A stretch of 64,000 nucleotides of DNA from an uncultured Bacteroidota bacterium (GTDB lineage: Bacteria; Bacteroidota; Bacteroidia; Chitinophagales; Saprospiraceae), in NCBI GenBank assembly GCA_937872515.1, contig CALMSX010000082.1, positions 248,001 to 312,000 of the forward strand. The letters are read 5' to 3'. Position 1 is the stretch's first letter. Each line of letters opens with the position of its first letter. The position numbers were made by a program, and so were the translations under genes. This document shows positions 8,501 through 16,981 of this stretch, piece after piece. A model generated the notes under the pieces. It was not told the DNA's origin. It did no database searches and saw nothing but the letters and a program-made list of their open reading frames with translations.

Positions 8501-11088
8501 GATATTTTTTGAGGAATGCCTGATTTTAGATAATGACCTCCCCATTCAGATTCAGGAATTTTAATTCCTACATAGGATGTATAAGGATGAACATCTGCGG
8601 AAGTATAATCTTCACTAAAATTTCCTGATTTTTCAAACACTTTGGTTTTAATACCAACTTTCAGTCCTGATGCTGGCAGAAAAGAAGGATTTTGTTTTAA
8701 CTGATAGGTCCCGCTTCCGTTTTGATCCAGGTTTGCCGAAAACATTTTTTCTGGATAATAATCTGACCCTCTGGCAGGATCTTCAAAACTAAAAGAAGGA
8801 AAGTTTTTAAAAGTTTGAATTCTGTCGTTCCAGCTTACCTCAACCTCTGCTTTCAGGCCCTCTGCTGATGCACCATGCAGCCAGTTAGATTCAAAGGCTA
8901 GGGTAGGCTCCTGATATAATTTAATATTAGCGGGTAGGTTTTTGTATCTGATTTTGAGTCTGTTGGGCTTTACGGTTTCAACTTTAACCGACTTATAAAA
9001 GGTTTCACCGCCCACTGAAATAATCCACTTCCAATTACCGGTCGGACTGGCGGCTGAGGTAGGTACTTTACAATGATACAGATGGTCAATGTTTTCGGTC
9101 AGGTTTTTTTCAAACTGTATTTTACCCCTACTGTCTTCTGCCTGGAATTTTATTGGTAATTGGGGATCCAAGCCAGGCCCTGTTTTTTTGTTGTTTTGAA
9201 ATAACATGACACTCACAAACATGGTATCTCCGGGTCGATATACTCCTCTTTCGCCATATATGAACGCATCGAGTCCTTCTTTCAATTCTTTGCCATTGAT
9301 GTCAAAATCACTGAGGGAATTGGCAAAATGATCTAGAAGACTTAAATATCCGTATTTACCATCATTTTTTGCCATGGCAAAACTGGGAGCATCTTTGCAT
9401 TCTATATTGAGCAATCCATTGGCATCTGTTACCCCTTTGCCTACTTCTTGTTTTTGAAAATCGAACAAGGTAATTTCAGTGCCGCTTAGACCTGCTGCTG
9501 TAGTAAGATGGTTGGCAAAAAGTGTCCATGATTTTTGATCTCCGCTTCCTTTTGCCAGCAATCCTATGTGGGTAGAAAAAAGGTTGGTTCTGATAAAATG
9601 TTCTCCATAGTAGTAATAGGGCCTGCATGGATTACTTTCATCATAGTAACCATCATCATAGTAAGTGTCTCCGTATTCTCCTTCATTGTTTGGAGCCTCA
9701 CATTCCAGCTTGATTACATCATCCTTGCTAAAACGAATTTCAATATTGTAAATAGATCCTGGATCTACGGTTACCATCCTGCTTAAGTCCAAAGTGTACT
9801 TCTGCCATTTTTCTTCATTGTTGGCAGGAGAAATTTTAGTGAGGTCTACCTTTCCCGTGAACATAATTTTGCCTACAGGGTTCAAATCATAATGTTGATC
9901 CAGGGCATTGTATTGCAAAAATTGTAACACATTGGATTGGTAAATTTTTGTAATTTCTATTTCAACTGATTTCAAATTTATAGCTTGGAATGGAAACCAT
10001 ACTTTCTCTGTTTCCGGCATGATCACTCCCTTCCTTAAGGCTTTTACTTCCGGTTTAGCTGGCAAAAAAGAAAATCCTGAGGACAACACCTGTCCCAAAA
10101 TTTTTCCACTCTTGTTTTTAAGACCCGATGCAACCTCCAGTTTCAAATCATTGCCGGGATATTGTTCAAGATAAATGGTAAGCCTGTTGCCATTGATGTC
10201 TAAGGCAACTTCTTCTTCCCAGTCTATTACGGTAACCAACCCTTTTTTTTCCTGGTTCTCATCCAGAGGATCTGAAAAAATCAAGTCGATGGTTTTTGAA
10301 CCATTTCTGTTTACTTTGCTTTCGAGAAAGACAAAATCATTTAGACCAACTACTTTTAATTGTTTGCTCCCCTTGAAATCACTATCCAGGTCTGTTGCAT
10401 CATACTTGATTTCAAGCATGGATTCTTTTTCAGATCTTTTAACTCCACTTATGAAAAAAGTATGCTCTTTACCCGTAAGGTGCTCCCACTTAAGTGTTAA
10501 GCCTTTATTGCCTTCCTGAAACACTTCTAAGGATTTCTCAATGTCAGCATTTGCTGCATTGTCCAGGCAATTAACCCATCCTTTTACCTGGATAATGGTG
10601 TTTCCATTTTCGTCGGTAAGGTATTCCAGACCTTCATGCGACAACGTAAGTTGTTGTTCTATCGTTGCAATGGCAAGCACCGGCTTTGCTTCCTTTTCAG
10701 GGACATTTTTAAATAACTTCTTTAAATCAAAAGTAACTTCGTAACGCTGATTGGAACTCAGAGACTGATCTGGCTTGAATACCAGGGTTAGTGCATCCTG
10801 CCATACCCACTTCCCATTTACAATGGGATCCATGTTGGCAATGCCTGATGGGAGTTCGTTGTCGGGACTGGCTACCAGTTGATCTGGAATTTTGGCAAAT
10901 CTAACCATAATGGGATCAGAAGTGGATATTCTTAATGGACTGTATTCTGACACATAGTTTTCAATATTTACCGCAGTCCAGCCAAGAGGTAAATCTTCTG
11001 TGTTATTTTTCTTTTTACTACAAGAAACATGAAAAAATAAGAAGGCTATAAAGATCAAAATAACCGGGTGACTGATTTTTTTTCTCAT
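5545..11088 (-). CDS. bacterial alpha-2-macroglobulin family lipoprotein (YfhM-like) with intact thioester
   Basis: Very large periplasmic lipoprotein of 1847 residues; the signal peptide ends in FHVSC (Cys23). It has the usual alpha-2-macroglobulin series of MG domains (YRPGDT near residue 617), and the thioester motif GCIEQ with Cys1387 and Gln1390 intact, inside an alpha-helical TED-like segment. The family traps attacking proteases: cleavage of a bait region exposes the thioester, which couples covalently to the protease. An acidic, Tyr-rich stretch near 475-495 (DTYYDDGYYDE) is unusual and lies well before the expected bait position. The pbpC gene follows by 14 bases; PBP1C is thought to repair the wall that intruding proteases or lysins damage. 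A TATATTTA element at 11117-11124 (minus) is a possible promoter. Confidence 0.96.
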   Translation of the reverse strand: MRKKISHPVILIFIAFLFFHVSCSKKKNNTEDLPLGWTAVNIENYVSEYSPLRISTSDPIMVRFAKIPDQLVASPDNELPSGIANMDPIVNGKWVWQDALTLVFKPDQSLSSNQRYEVTFDLKKLFKNVPEKEAKPVLAIATIEQQLTLSHEGLEYLTDENGNTIIQVKGWVNCLDNAANADIEKSLEVFQEGNKGLTLKWEHLTGKEHTFFISGVKRSEKESMLEIKYDATDLDSDFKGSKQLKVVGLNDFVFLESKVNRNGSKTIDLIFSDPLDENQEKKGLVTVIDWEEEVALDINGNRLTIYLEQYPGNDLKLEVASGLKNKSGKILGQVLSSGFSFLPAKPEVKALRKGVIMPETEKVWFPFQAINLKSVEIEITKIYQSNVLQFLQYNALDQHYDLNPVGKIMFTGKVDLTKISPANNEEKWQKYTLDLSRMVTVDPGSIYNIEIRFSKDDVIKLECEAPNNEGEYGDTYYDDGYYDESNPCRPYYYYGEHFIRTNLFSTHIGLLAKGSGDQKSWTLFANHLTTAAGLSGTEITLFDFQKQEVGKGVTDANGLLNIECKDAPSFAMAKNDGKYGYLSLLDHFANSLSDFDINGKELKEGLDAFIYGERGVYRPGDTMFVSVMLFQNNKKTGPGLDPQLPIKFQAEDSRGKIQFEKNLTENIDHLYHCKVPTSAASPTGNWKWIISVGGETFYKSVKVETVKPNRLKIRYKNLPANIKLYQEPTLAFESNWLHGASAEGLKAEVEVSWNDRIQTFKNFPSFSFEDPARGSDYYPEKMFSANLDQNGSGTYQLKQNPSFLPASGLKVGIKTKVFEKSGNFSEDYTSADVHPYTSYVGIKIPESEWGGHYLKSGIPQKISMVVLDTDGKPVANRDITIGLYTAEWNWWYNESNYNLLKFNSSDHTGAVKTARIKTNGKGMAEWSDVYEDYGNYLIRVCDDESGHCTGGLFYTSKWGNPPSHGEAAQIIKLSSDKESYNTGEKIKLRIPSNEKSKILLSIEQGNHIISSQLVEGKAKETLVDIPVSPTMAPNIFLHVSLLQPYANTANGLPIRMYGVLPVKISDPARILHPVIEAPSTLKPDESFTLKVKEQNNKPMAYTIAVVDEGLLDLTRFKTPNPTDHFFAKLALSIDTWDMYDKVMNPYGQEFENLFTVGGDADNLNLNSVKKANRFVPTVKFLGPFQSNGGIATHNLKIEKYVGSVRIMVIARNNDAFGMAEATRQVKKDVMIQTTLPRILAPGDEFDLGANVFAMVKNLGKVNVSLEADKSFFTTGNPNSSLTFEKEGDLLSQFGIKTGNSSGIAKIGAKASSAKMSTKDMTEIEIRNPNLPEIRVREFKIEAGQKVNLPLDLFGTKGSHTAQLEISNMPSLNLNSRLQYLITYPYGCIEQTTSAAFPQLYVGDIIHLSPGRQKEVNHNITKAIQRITGFQTPSGGFAYWPGNNTSEDWASTYAGHFLIEAKAQNYFVSEKVLSKWYAFQKNQANKYNSNFDGDHTAQAYRLYTLAKYGKPESGAMNRLRQAKNLTAPAGNTLAAAFALSGKKQVATELLAKVAKLNVTNQKEEYTYYTYGSTMRDMALKAEAQMQSGQTSQALITIKAIVQELNSNGWYNTQAISHALLVVEKFYKGADKKGLIVNLAYNGKTLPAINTNKSIAVSEIAINESTNQQTITLSNGTKGPIYVKTIIKGIPGMQQTLPASAKNVQLFVSYVDNGGRPIDANNLAQGQSFIARIKATNPGTFGTRLENMALTFQLPAGWEVSNERLNGSMAANTKFEYQDIRDDKVITFFDLYKGSSTTIEIPLIATYSGVFYQAPVTIEAMYNNEVYARIPSARVKIIKSKNQNDTQLQ

Positions 11089-11188
11089 TTGAAGTTGGTT
11101 TAAAAACGATGATGTGTAAATATACAGAAATTGATAGAATAACGATAGGAGTTTTAAATTATTGAAAGCCCTATTCTTCTCAACCAGA

Positions 11189-11221
11189 TTTGGTTAAATG
11201 GCCCGTTTTTTTGTACTTTTA
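11189..11221 (+). promoter_or_regulatory. candidate Bacteroidota promoter for the HAD phosphatase gene
   Basis: TTTG (11189-11192), a 21-base spacer, then TACTTTTA (11214-11221), one base off the TAnnTTTG consensus. The ATG follows eight bases later, so the leader would be very short. Confidence 0.45.
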
Positions 11222-11229
11222 CCGACGTC

Positions 11230-11805
11230 ATGAGTGTCAAAAATGAGCATTTTTTAGCCGAGGTGAATAGCGATTGGACACTATTTCTGGACAGAGATGG
11301 TGTCATAAATCGCAAATTGAACAACGATTATGTCAAGGCCTTGAATGAATTTGAAATTTTGCCCGGAGTTCTTGAAGCATTGTTCGTTCTCAAAGATTGG
11401 TTCTCTACCATCGTTATCATCACCAATCAGCAAGGCATAGGTAAAGGTCTGATGACAGAGGAAAATTTATTATGGATCCACAAGTTTCTGCTTGCGGAAG
11501 TTGAAAATGCCCATGGTAGGATAGATGCAATCTATTATTGCCCGCACCTGGCTGGTGAAGATTGCAGTTGCCGTAAACCTGGTCCGGGCATGGCTTTTCA
11601 GGCAAAAAATGACTTTAATTCCATAGATTTCAACAAGTCAATAATAGTTGGTGATAGCCAATCTGATATGGAATTTGGAGAAAAACTCGGAATGAAAAAG
11701 GTTTTTTGTGGTAAAATCAAAACATTCCACGGCGAAGTCGATCTAAATGTCCAAAGTTTAAATCAATTTTCCCGTTTATTGACAAGCTATAGTTCGCCCC
11801 TCTGA
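11230..11805 (+). CDS. HAD-IIIA phosphatase, GmhB-like (heptose bisphosphate phosphatase / HisB-N type)
   Basis: 191 residues. Catalytic HAD motif FLDRDGVIN with nucleophile Asp21 and acid/base Asp23; motif II ITNQQGIGKG; the zinc-binding loop C-P-H...C-S-C followed by RKPGPGM, which is typical of GmhB and HisB-N; and motif III GDSQSDMEFG. GmhB removes the C7 phosphate of D-glycero-D-manno-heptose 1,7-bisphosphate in ADP-heptose synthesis for lipopolysaccharide. No other heptose or histidine gene is nearby, so the precise substrate (heptose or histidinol phosphate) is not settled. Transcription diverges from the A2M gene. Confidence 0.85.
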   Translation: MSVKNEHFLAEVNSDWTLFLDRDGVINRKLNNDYVKALNEFEILPGVLEALFVLKDWFSTIVIITNQQGIGKGLMTEENLLWIHKFLLAEVENAHGRIDAIYYCPHLAGEDCSCRKPGPGMAFQAKNDFNSIDFNKSIIVGDSQSDMEFGEKLGMKKVFCGKIKTFHGEVDLNVQSLNQFSRLLTSYSSPL

Positions 11806-11819
11806 TGGTGCAAAATGTG

Positions 11820-11827
11820 TATCTTTG
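11820..11827 (+). promoter_or_regulatory. -7 promoter element of ridA
   Basis: Perfect TATCTTTG (TAnnTTTG), 26 bases before the ATG at 11853; no clear TTG at the -33 position. It supports the ATG over the in-frame TTG at 11847. Confidence 0.5.
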
Positions 11828-11852
11828 TAGTATAGCTTAAATTCTTTTGACC

Positions 11853-12245
11853 ATGATACAACATTACTTTTCAGGCGCACCTTGGGAAGAGACCATAGGA
11901 TATGCCAGAGCGGTTAAATCTGGTGAAACCATCGAGATATCTGGTACCACTTCTGTGAAAAACGGAGAGGTACATGCACCATTTGATGCTTTTCACCAAA
12001 CAGTCAGAATTTATGAAATTATCAATGAGACCCTCCATCAAATGGGGGCAAGCCTGACGGATGTTACCCGCATCAGGATTTTTGTAGTTAATCTTCCGGA
12101 TAATTGGCAAAAGGTAGCAGAAGCCCATTCAGCAGCAATAGGCAATGCAAGGCCAGCTATGAGCATGATAGGAATTACTGCACTGATCAACCCCGAATTA
12201 CTAGTGGAAATAGAGGCCACAGCCAAAATTACCTCCAACAAATAA
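11853..12245 (+). CDS. RidA family deaminase (enamine/imine deaminase)
   Basis: 130 residues, the normal RidA length. Family motifs: the GTTSVKNGE segment, a VTRIRIFVVNL strand, and NARPAMSMIGI with the conserved Arg that holds the substrate carboxylate, then LVEIEATA at the end. RidA proteins hydrolyse reactive enamines and imines released by PLP enzymes such as threonine dehydratase; they are soluble trimers. The sequence NPELLVEIEA matches the YjgF/YER057c core, although subfamily RidA-1 versus others cannot be fixed by eye. I start at the ATG on 11853. Confidence 0.9.
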   Translation: MIQHYFSGAPWEETIGYARAVKSGETIEISGTTSVKNGEVHAPFDAFHQTVRIYEIINETLHQMGASLTDVTRIRIFVVNLPDNWQKVAEAHSAAIGNARPAMSMIGITALINPELLVEIEATAKITSNK

Positions 12246-12255
12246 GCGCAGAGAA

Positions 12256-12879
12256 TTGTACAAAGTAAAAGAGATATATTACACTTTACAGGGTGAAGGA
12301 TTTCACTCAGGCCGAGGCGCTGTTTTTTGCAGGTTTTCAGGCTGTAATCTTTGGTCGGGTAGAGAAGAAGACAGAGTGTCGGCAATTTGTAAATTTTGTG
12401 ATACTGATTTCAGAGGAACCGATGGCCCATTGGGTGGAAGTTATCATGTTGACCAACTGGTTGAAACCATTTGTCACCAATTTCCTAAGGGCACCCCTTG
12501 TTTCGTAGTTTTTACCGGAGGGGAACCCGCGCTGCAGTTGGATCAGAATTTAATTGACAAACTACATGAAAAGGGAGTTGAAATTGCCATAGAAACCAAT
12601 GGTACCCTACCATTGCCCAAACACATTGATTGGGTTTGTGTAAGTCCGAAGGCCGGTGAAAAATTAGTAATTACAAAAGGCAATGAGTTGAAATTGGTAT
12701 TTCCTCAACTTGAAAATGTTCCTTCAAATTTTGAAATGCTTGACTTTGATCACTTTTATCTGCAGCCTCTGGATGATGAGCACCAAAGTGAAAATATTAA
12801 CCTGTGTGTAAAACATTGTCTGGCTCACCCCCAGTGGAAACTCAGTTTGCAAACCCATAAAATAATAGGTATCAACTAA
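12256..12879 (+). CDS. queE: 7-carboxy-7-deazaguanine synthase QueE
   Basis: Radical-SAM enzyme of the queuosine pathway, converting 6-carboxytetrahydropterin to 7-carboxy-7-deazaguanine. The N-terminus VKEIYYTLQGEGFHSG is the family signature. The cluster ligands are Cys30, Cys45 and Cys48, giving CX14CX2C, the variant known from Burkholderia-type QueE rather than the classical CX3CX2C. FTGGEPALQ follows as the SAM-binding GGE motif. The start is a TTG; no in-frame ATG lies near, and starting here places the signature at the usual distance from the N-terminus. The stop overlaps the start of the next gene (TAATG). Other queuosine genes are not in the window. Confidence 0.93.
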   Translation: MYKVKEIYYTLQGEGFHSGRGAVFCRFSGCNLWSGREEDRVSAICKFCDTDFRGTDGPLGGSYHVDQLVETICHQFPKGTPCFVVFTGGEPALQLDQNLIDKLHEKGVEIAIETNGTLPLPKHIDWVCVSPKAGEKLVITKGNELKLVFPQLENVPSNFEMLDFDHFYLQPLDDEHQSENINLCVKHCLAHPQWKLSLQTHKIIGIN

Positions 12880-13280
12880 TGATGAATGCACCTGTAAAAA
12901 CAATAGCACTAATTGCACACGATGGTAAAAAGCCGGAAATGGTTTCATTCGTATTGCGCAATAAAATCAAACTGGAGGGTTTGAAACTTTATGCCACGGG
13001 TACTACTGGTGGGCATATTGCAAAAGAAGGTTTTGAAGTAACCAGATTGCTTAGTGGCCCCAAGGGAGGTGATGCCCAAATTGCCGCTTTAGTGGCTACC
13101 GGTGATGTAGATGCCGTCTTCTTTTTCAGAGACCCACTAGACAGGCACCCCCATGAACCCGATGTACAAATGCTGCTCAGGGTGTGTGATGTTCACAATG
13201 TAGCACTGGCTACCAATCCTCTGACTGCGCAACTCATCATCGACGGCATCCAATATCAGGAAGACGAGCATGACGCTTGA
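12879..13280 (+). CDS. mgsA: methylglyoxal synthase
   Basis: 133 residues, close to the family length. IALIAHDGKK at the start, ATGTTGGHI, SGPKGGDAQIAA with the catalytic Asp of the GGD motif, and FFRDPLDRHPHEPDVQML are all diagnostic. The enzyme turns dihydroxyacetone phosphate into methylglyoxal plus phosphate, a bypass of lower glycolysis that relieves sugar-phosphate stress but makes a toxic electrophile. It is a soluble hexamer, usually inhibited by phosphate. It overlaps queE by one base and uvrC by 11 bases, so the three are almost certainly cotranscribed. Confidence 0.96.
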   Translation: MMNAPVKTIALIAHDGKKPEMVSFVLRNKIKLEGLKLYATGTTGGHIAKEGFEVTRLLSGPKGGDAQIAALVATGDVDAVFFFRDPLDRHPHEPDVQMLLRVCDVHNVALATNPLTAQLIIDGIQYQEDEHDA

Positions 13281-15108
13281 AGATTTCAAAAATATGGTAG
13301 ACACCATACCTCATTTACCCGGGGTATATAGGTTTTTGGATGAAGAGGATACTATTTTATATGTAGGAAAGGCAAAAGATTTAAGAAACCGGTTGTCGAA
13401 TTATTTTGGTGATAAAAAACAAATCGCATTTAAAACAAGGGTTCTTACTAAAAATGCCAACAGGATAGAGTTTACCATTGTTGAGACCGAACATGATGCG
13501 CTGCTCATGGAGAATACCTTTATTAAAAAGTTTCAACCCAGGTATAATGTAAGTCTTAAAGATGGAAAATCGTATTCTTATATAGTAATAAAAAACGAAC
13601 GTTTTCCACGGGTGTTTTTTACACGGAAGGTGATCAAAGATGGATCCTCTTACTTTGGGCCCTATACTTCTAAAGGAAGGGTGAAACTAATATTTGATGT
13701 TGTAAAAAAGTTGTTTCCCCTCAGAACCTGCGCATTTAGTTTAACGGAAAGCAATATCCAACAAGGCAAATTCAAACTTTGTCTTGAATACCATATTAAA
13801 AATTGTATGGGACCTTGTGAGGGGCTGGAAACTGAAAAAAGTTATAATGACAAGATTGATCAGATCAAATATATTCTGAAAGGTAATTTTGCCAGAGTAA
13901 AAGAATATATGCTGAGTCAGATGGCAGAAGCGGCCACAGAGTTAAATTTTGAATTGGCCCAACAATACAAAGAGAGATTGACATTATTGGAAGATTACCA
14001 GGCAAAATCCACCGTCGTGAGTTCTTCGATTAAGGATTTAGATGTCTTTACCATCAGGTCCGACGAAAAGATGGCCTTTGTCAATTACCTGAAAATTGTT
14101 GATGGAGCGCTGATCAATACAGATACAGTTGAGATAGAGAAAAAACTGGAAGAGGAAGACATTGATGTGCTCAATTTTGTCATCCCGGTTATCAGGGAAA
14201 GGTATCAGTCAATTGCCCCTGAAGTAGCCACAACCTACCCGGTTGTTTTGGAGCATGAAATCATGGTAACCTTGCCTAAAATTGGCGACAAAAGAAAGTT
14301 AATTGAACTTTCGCAACGCAATCTGGATTACTATATTACACAAAAAAGAAAAAGCGAAACGGAAAGGAAAAACAAACAATCTCCTGCAGAAAGAATCCTT
14401 ACTACACTTAAAAACGATTTAAGAATGCAGGATTTGCCACTACACATTGAGTGTTTTGACAACTCTAATATCCAAGGGACTAATCCGGTTGCAAGTTGTG
14501 TGGTGTTCAGAAATGCGAAGCCTTTTAAAAAAGACTATAGACATTTTAAAATTAAAACGGTTGAAGGTCCCAATGATTTTGCCTCAATGGAAGAGGTGGT
14601 GTACAGAAGATACGCGAGAATGCTGGAAGAAAAACAAAGCCTGCCCAATTTGGTAATCATTGATGGTGGTAAGGGGCAGCTGAGCGCCGCAGTAAAAAGC
14701 CTCAATGAGCTGGGTATATTGAATCAGCTGGTAGTGGTAGGTATTGCCAAAAGATTGGAAGAAATCTTTTTTCCGGAAGACCCCATTCCTCTCTATATCA
14801 ACAAGAAGTCCGAATCTTTGAAGTTAATTCAGCACTGTAGAAACGAAGCGCACCGATTTGCCCTTGGCTTCCACAGAGATCTCAGGTCCAAAAATTTCCT
14901 TAACAGCGAGCTCACCTCCATTGCCGGCATTGGTGAAAAAACGGCCCAGAAATTAATTACCAGTTTTGGCTCAGTAAAAAAGCTAAGAGAGTCAAGTCGG
15001 GAAGAAATAGAAGCCGTCGCCGGTAAAAAGAATGCGGAAATGATTTTTCAACATTTTACACAACAACTAGATGACAATAATTCAAATAATCAGGACAACG
15101 ATGAATAG
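13270..15108 (+). CDS. uvrC: excinuclease ABC subunit C
   Basis: 612 residues. N-terminal GIY-YIG nuclease (PGVYRFLDEEDTILYVGKAKDL) for the 3' incision; a UVR domain near 205-240 for UvrB binding (ELNFELAQQYKERLTLLE); RNase H-like endonuclease with IECFDNSNIQG and VIIDGGKGQL for the 5' incision; and a C-terminal helix-hairpin-helix (GIGEKTAQKLITSFGS). It makes both cuts in nucleotide excision repair. The start overlaps mgsA by 11 bases, and the end overlaps the hexosaminidase start by eight bases. Confidence 0.97.
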   Translation: MTLEDFKNMVDTIPHLPGVYRFLDEEDTILYVGKAKDLRNRLSNYFGDKKQIAFKTRVLTKNANRIEFTIVETEHDALLMENTFIKKFQPRYNVSLKDGKSYSYIVIKNERFPRVFFTRKVIKDGSSYFGPYTSKGRVKLIFDVVKKLFPLRTCAFSLTESNIQQGKFKLCLEYHIKNCMGPCEGLETEKSYNDKIDQIKYILKGNFARVKEYMLSQMAEAATELNFELAQQYKERLTLLEDYQAKSTVVSSSIKDLDVFTIRSDEKMAFVNYLKIVDGALINTDTVEIEKKLEEEDIDVLNFVIPVIRERYQSIAPEVATTYPVVLEHEIMVTLPKIGDKRKLIELSQRNLDYYITQKRKSETERKNKQSPAERILTTLKNDLRMQDLPLHIECFDNSNIQGTNPVASCVVFRNAKPFKKDYRHFKIKTVEGPNDFASMEEVVYRRYARMLEEKQSLPNLVIIDGGKGQLSAAVKSLNELGILNQLVVVGIAKRLEEIFFPEDPIPLYINKKSESLKLIQHCRNEAHRFALGFHRDLRSKNFLNSELTSIAGIGEKTAQKLITSFGSVKKLRESSREEIEAVAGKKNAEMIFQHFTQQLDDNNSNNQDNDE

Positions 15109-16969
15109 ACTTATTATATTGCTGGTAATCCAACTGATAGGTGTACTTACTATCAGGGGCCAATATGCCATAATTCCCAAACCTACACAATTGACCTATG
15201 GAGCGGGTGAGTTGAAAGTATCCAAACATGTGCGCATCCATCTCTTTGATGACCATTTTAAATCAGAAGCCCATTACTTGACCCAAGCCCTGGAAAGCAG
15301 ATCTTATACGGTAGATAAAAACGCAGTATATAAGCCTAAAAAACACAAAGATTTTGTTATTTCTTTAAAAAAGACATCAGTAGAAAATGCGGATGAAGCA
15401 TATGAAATTCAGGTAAATGAGGATGGAATCAGTATTTCAGCCAACAAACCAGTTGGAGTATTCAGAGGAATAGCAACTGCCTTACAAATGATACCTGTTA
15501 ATCCCAAAGCAGTGCTTAAAATGCCTTTTTGCTCTATCAAAGATGAACCCGCTTTTGAATGGAGAGGTTTGATGTTAGACGTGAGTCGTCATTTTTTTAG
15601 TGTTGATGATGTTAAAAAATTTATTGACAGAATGGCACTCTACAAGTTGAGTGTTTTCCATTGGCACCTAACCGATGATGAGGGCTGGCGAATTGAAATA
15701 AAGGCTTACCCGCAACTTACAGCAAAAGGAGCCTGGAGAGTTGAGAGAACAGGCAAATTTGGAAGTCGTCCGGCGCCGCGTCCTGAAGAACCAACTCCTT
15801 ATGGAGGCTTTTACACACAGGAACAAATAAGAGAGGTGGTAAGGTATGCAGCTGAAAGGCACATTACCGTTGTACCTGAAATTGATGTGCCTGGCCATTC
15901 AATGGCCTTGCTTACAGCCTTTCCTGAGCTTTCCACCAAAAAGGAAGCAAAGATGGTAAGCTGTGGTTTTAAGTTTGCTGAATGGTACGGTAATGGTACT
16001 TTTAAAATGTTGGTAGAAAATATGGTAAATCCCTCGGATGAAAGGGTCTATCAGGTTTTGGATACTATTTTTGGAGAAGTGGCCAGCCTGTTTCCTGGAA
16101 AGTACATTCATGCGGGCGGGGATGAGTGCTACCATGGTTTTTGGAAAGAAAGCCAGGAGTGTCAGCAATTTATGCAAAAGAATGGTTTGAAGAACGAAGA
16201 AGAGCTGCAATCGTATTTTATGAAAAGAATCAACTCAATAATCCAATCAAAACGCAAAAACATGATTGGATGGGACGAAATCCTGTATGGGGGTTTGGCA
16301 GAAGGGGCTGCAGTAATGAGTTGGAGGGGAACTAAAGGCGGCATCGAAGCAGCTTCCAAAGGACATAAAGTTGTGATGTCTCCAACAACGCATGCTTATC
16401 TCGACTATACCCAGGGAGACCATGGACTTGAATTCCCCATTTATGCCAATTTGTCGTTAAAAAAAAGCTATGAATTGGATATTGTTCCTGCTGGGGTAAA
16501 CAGACAATATATTATGGGAGGTCAGGGAAATTTGTGGACCGAACACATTCCCACTTTATCACATGCATTTTATATGGCTTACCCTCGCGCCATGGCTCTT
16601 TCCGAGTGCTTTTGGACAAAACAGGAAGATAAAAACTGGGTTGATTTTACCTCCAGACTCGATACTCATTTCAGTAGATTTGAAGCCGAAGATATATCCA
16701 TCTGTAAATCACTATACGATCCGTTTGTCGAAGTTTCCAAAAAGGAAGGAAGTCATCTGATTAGCATTAAAACAGAATATCCGGAAGGCGAAGTTCATTA
16801 TACTTTCGACAATACATTTCCACACACCAGCTCTCCCATTGCTACCTCAGCTTCTGTTGTTTTACCTGAAGGTGAGATTATTCTCAGGGCAGCCGTTTTT
16901 AAAAATAAAAAGCAGCTTGGACGTACCTTGTCATTGAGCAGAGAGTCTCTGTTGAAAAGGGCGAAATAA
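15101..16969 (+). CDS. secreted beta-N-acetylhexosaminidase (GH20)
   Basis: 622 residues with a signal peptide (cleavage near IRGQ). Order: GH20b N-domain; catalytic barrel beginning WRGLMLDVSRHF; the motif HLTDDEGWRIEIKAYPQL; the catalytic pair Asp341-Glu342 in HAGGDECYHGFW; and a C-terminal chitobiase/HEX_C-like beta domain (VHYTFDNTFPHTSSPI). It removes terminal beta-GlcNAc/GalNAc from chitin oligomers or glycans in the periplasm or at the surface. I use the ATG at 15101 rather than the one at 15071, because it starts the signal peptide directly and overlaps uvrC by only eight bases. Substrate is not predictable from sequence; glycan recycling alongside NamZ is one option. Confidence 0.94.
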   Translation: MNRLIILLVIQLIGVLTIRGQYAIIPKPTQLTYGAGELKVSKHVRIHLFDDHFKSEAHYLTQALESRSYTVDKNAVYKPKKHKDFVISLKKTSVENADEAYEIQVNEDGISISANKPVGVFRGIATALQMIPVNPKAVLKMPFCSIKDEPAFEWRGLMLDVSRHFFSVDDVKKFIDRMALYKLSVFHWHLTDDEGWRIEIKAYPQLTAKGAWRVERTGKFGSRPAPRPEEPTPYGGFYTQEQIREVVRYAAERHITVVPEIDVPGHSMALLTAFPELSTKKEAKMVSCGFKFAEWYGNGTFKMLVENMVNPSDERVYQVLDTIFGEVASLFPGKYIHAGGDECYHGFWKESQECQQFMQKNGLKNEEELQSYFMKRINSIIQSKRKNMIGWDEILYGGLAEGAAVMSWRGTKGGIEAASKGHKVVMSPTTHAYLDYTQGDHGLEFPIYANLSLKKSYELDIVPAGVNRQYIMGGQGNLWTEHIPTLSHAFYMAYPRAMALSECFWTKQEDKNWVDFTSRLDTHFSRFEAEDISICKSLYDPFVEVSKKEGSHLISIKTEYPEGEVHYTFDNTFPHTSSPIATSASVVLPEGEIILRAAVFKNKKQLGRTLSLSRESLLKRAK

Positions 16970-16981
16970 GGCTATGATCTT

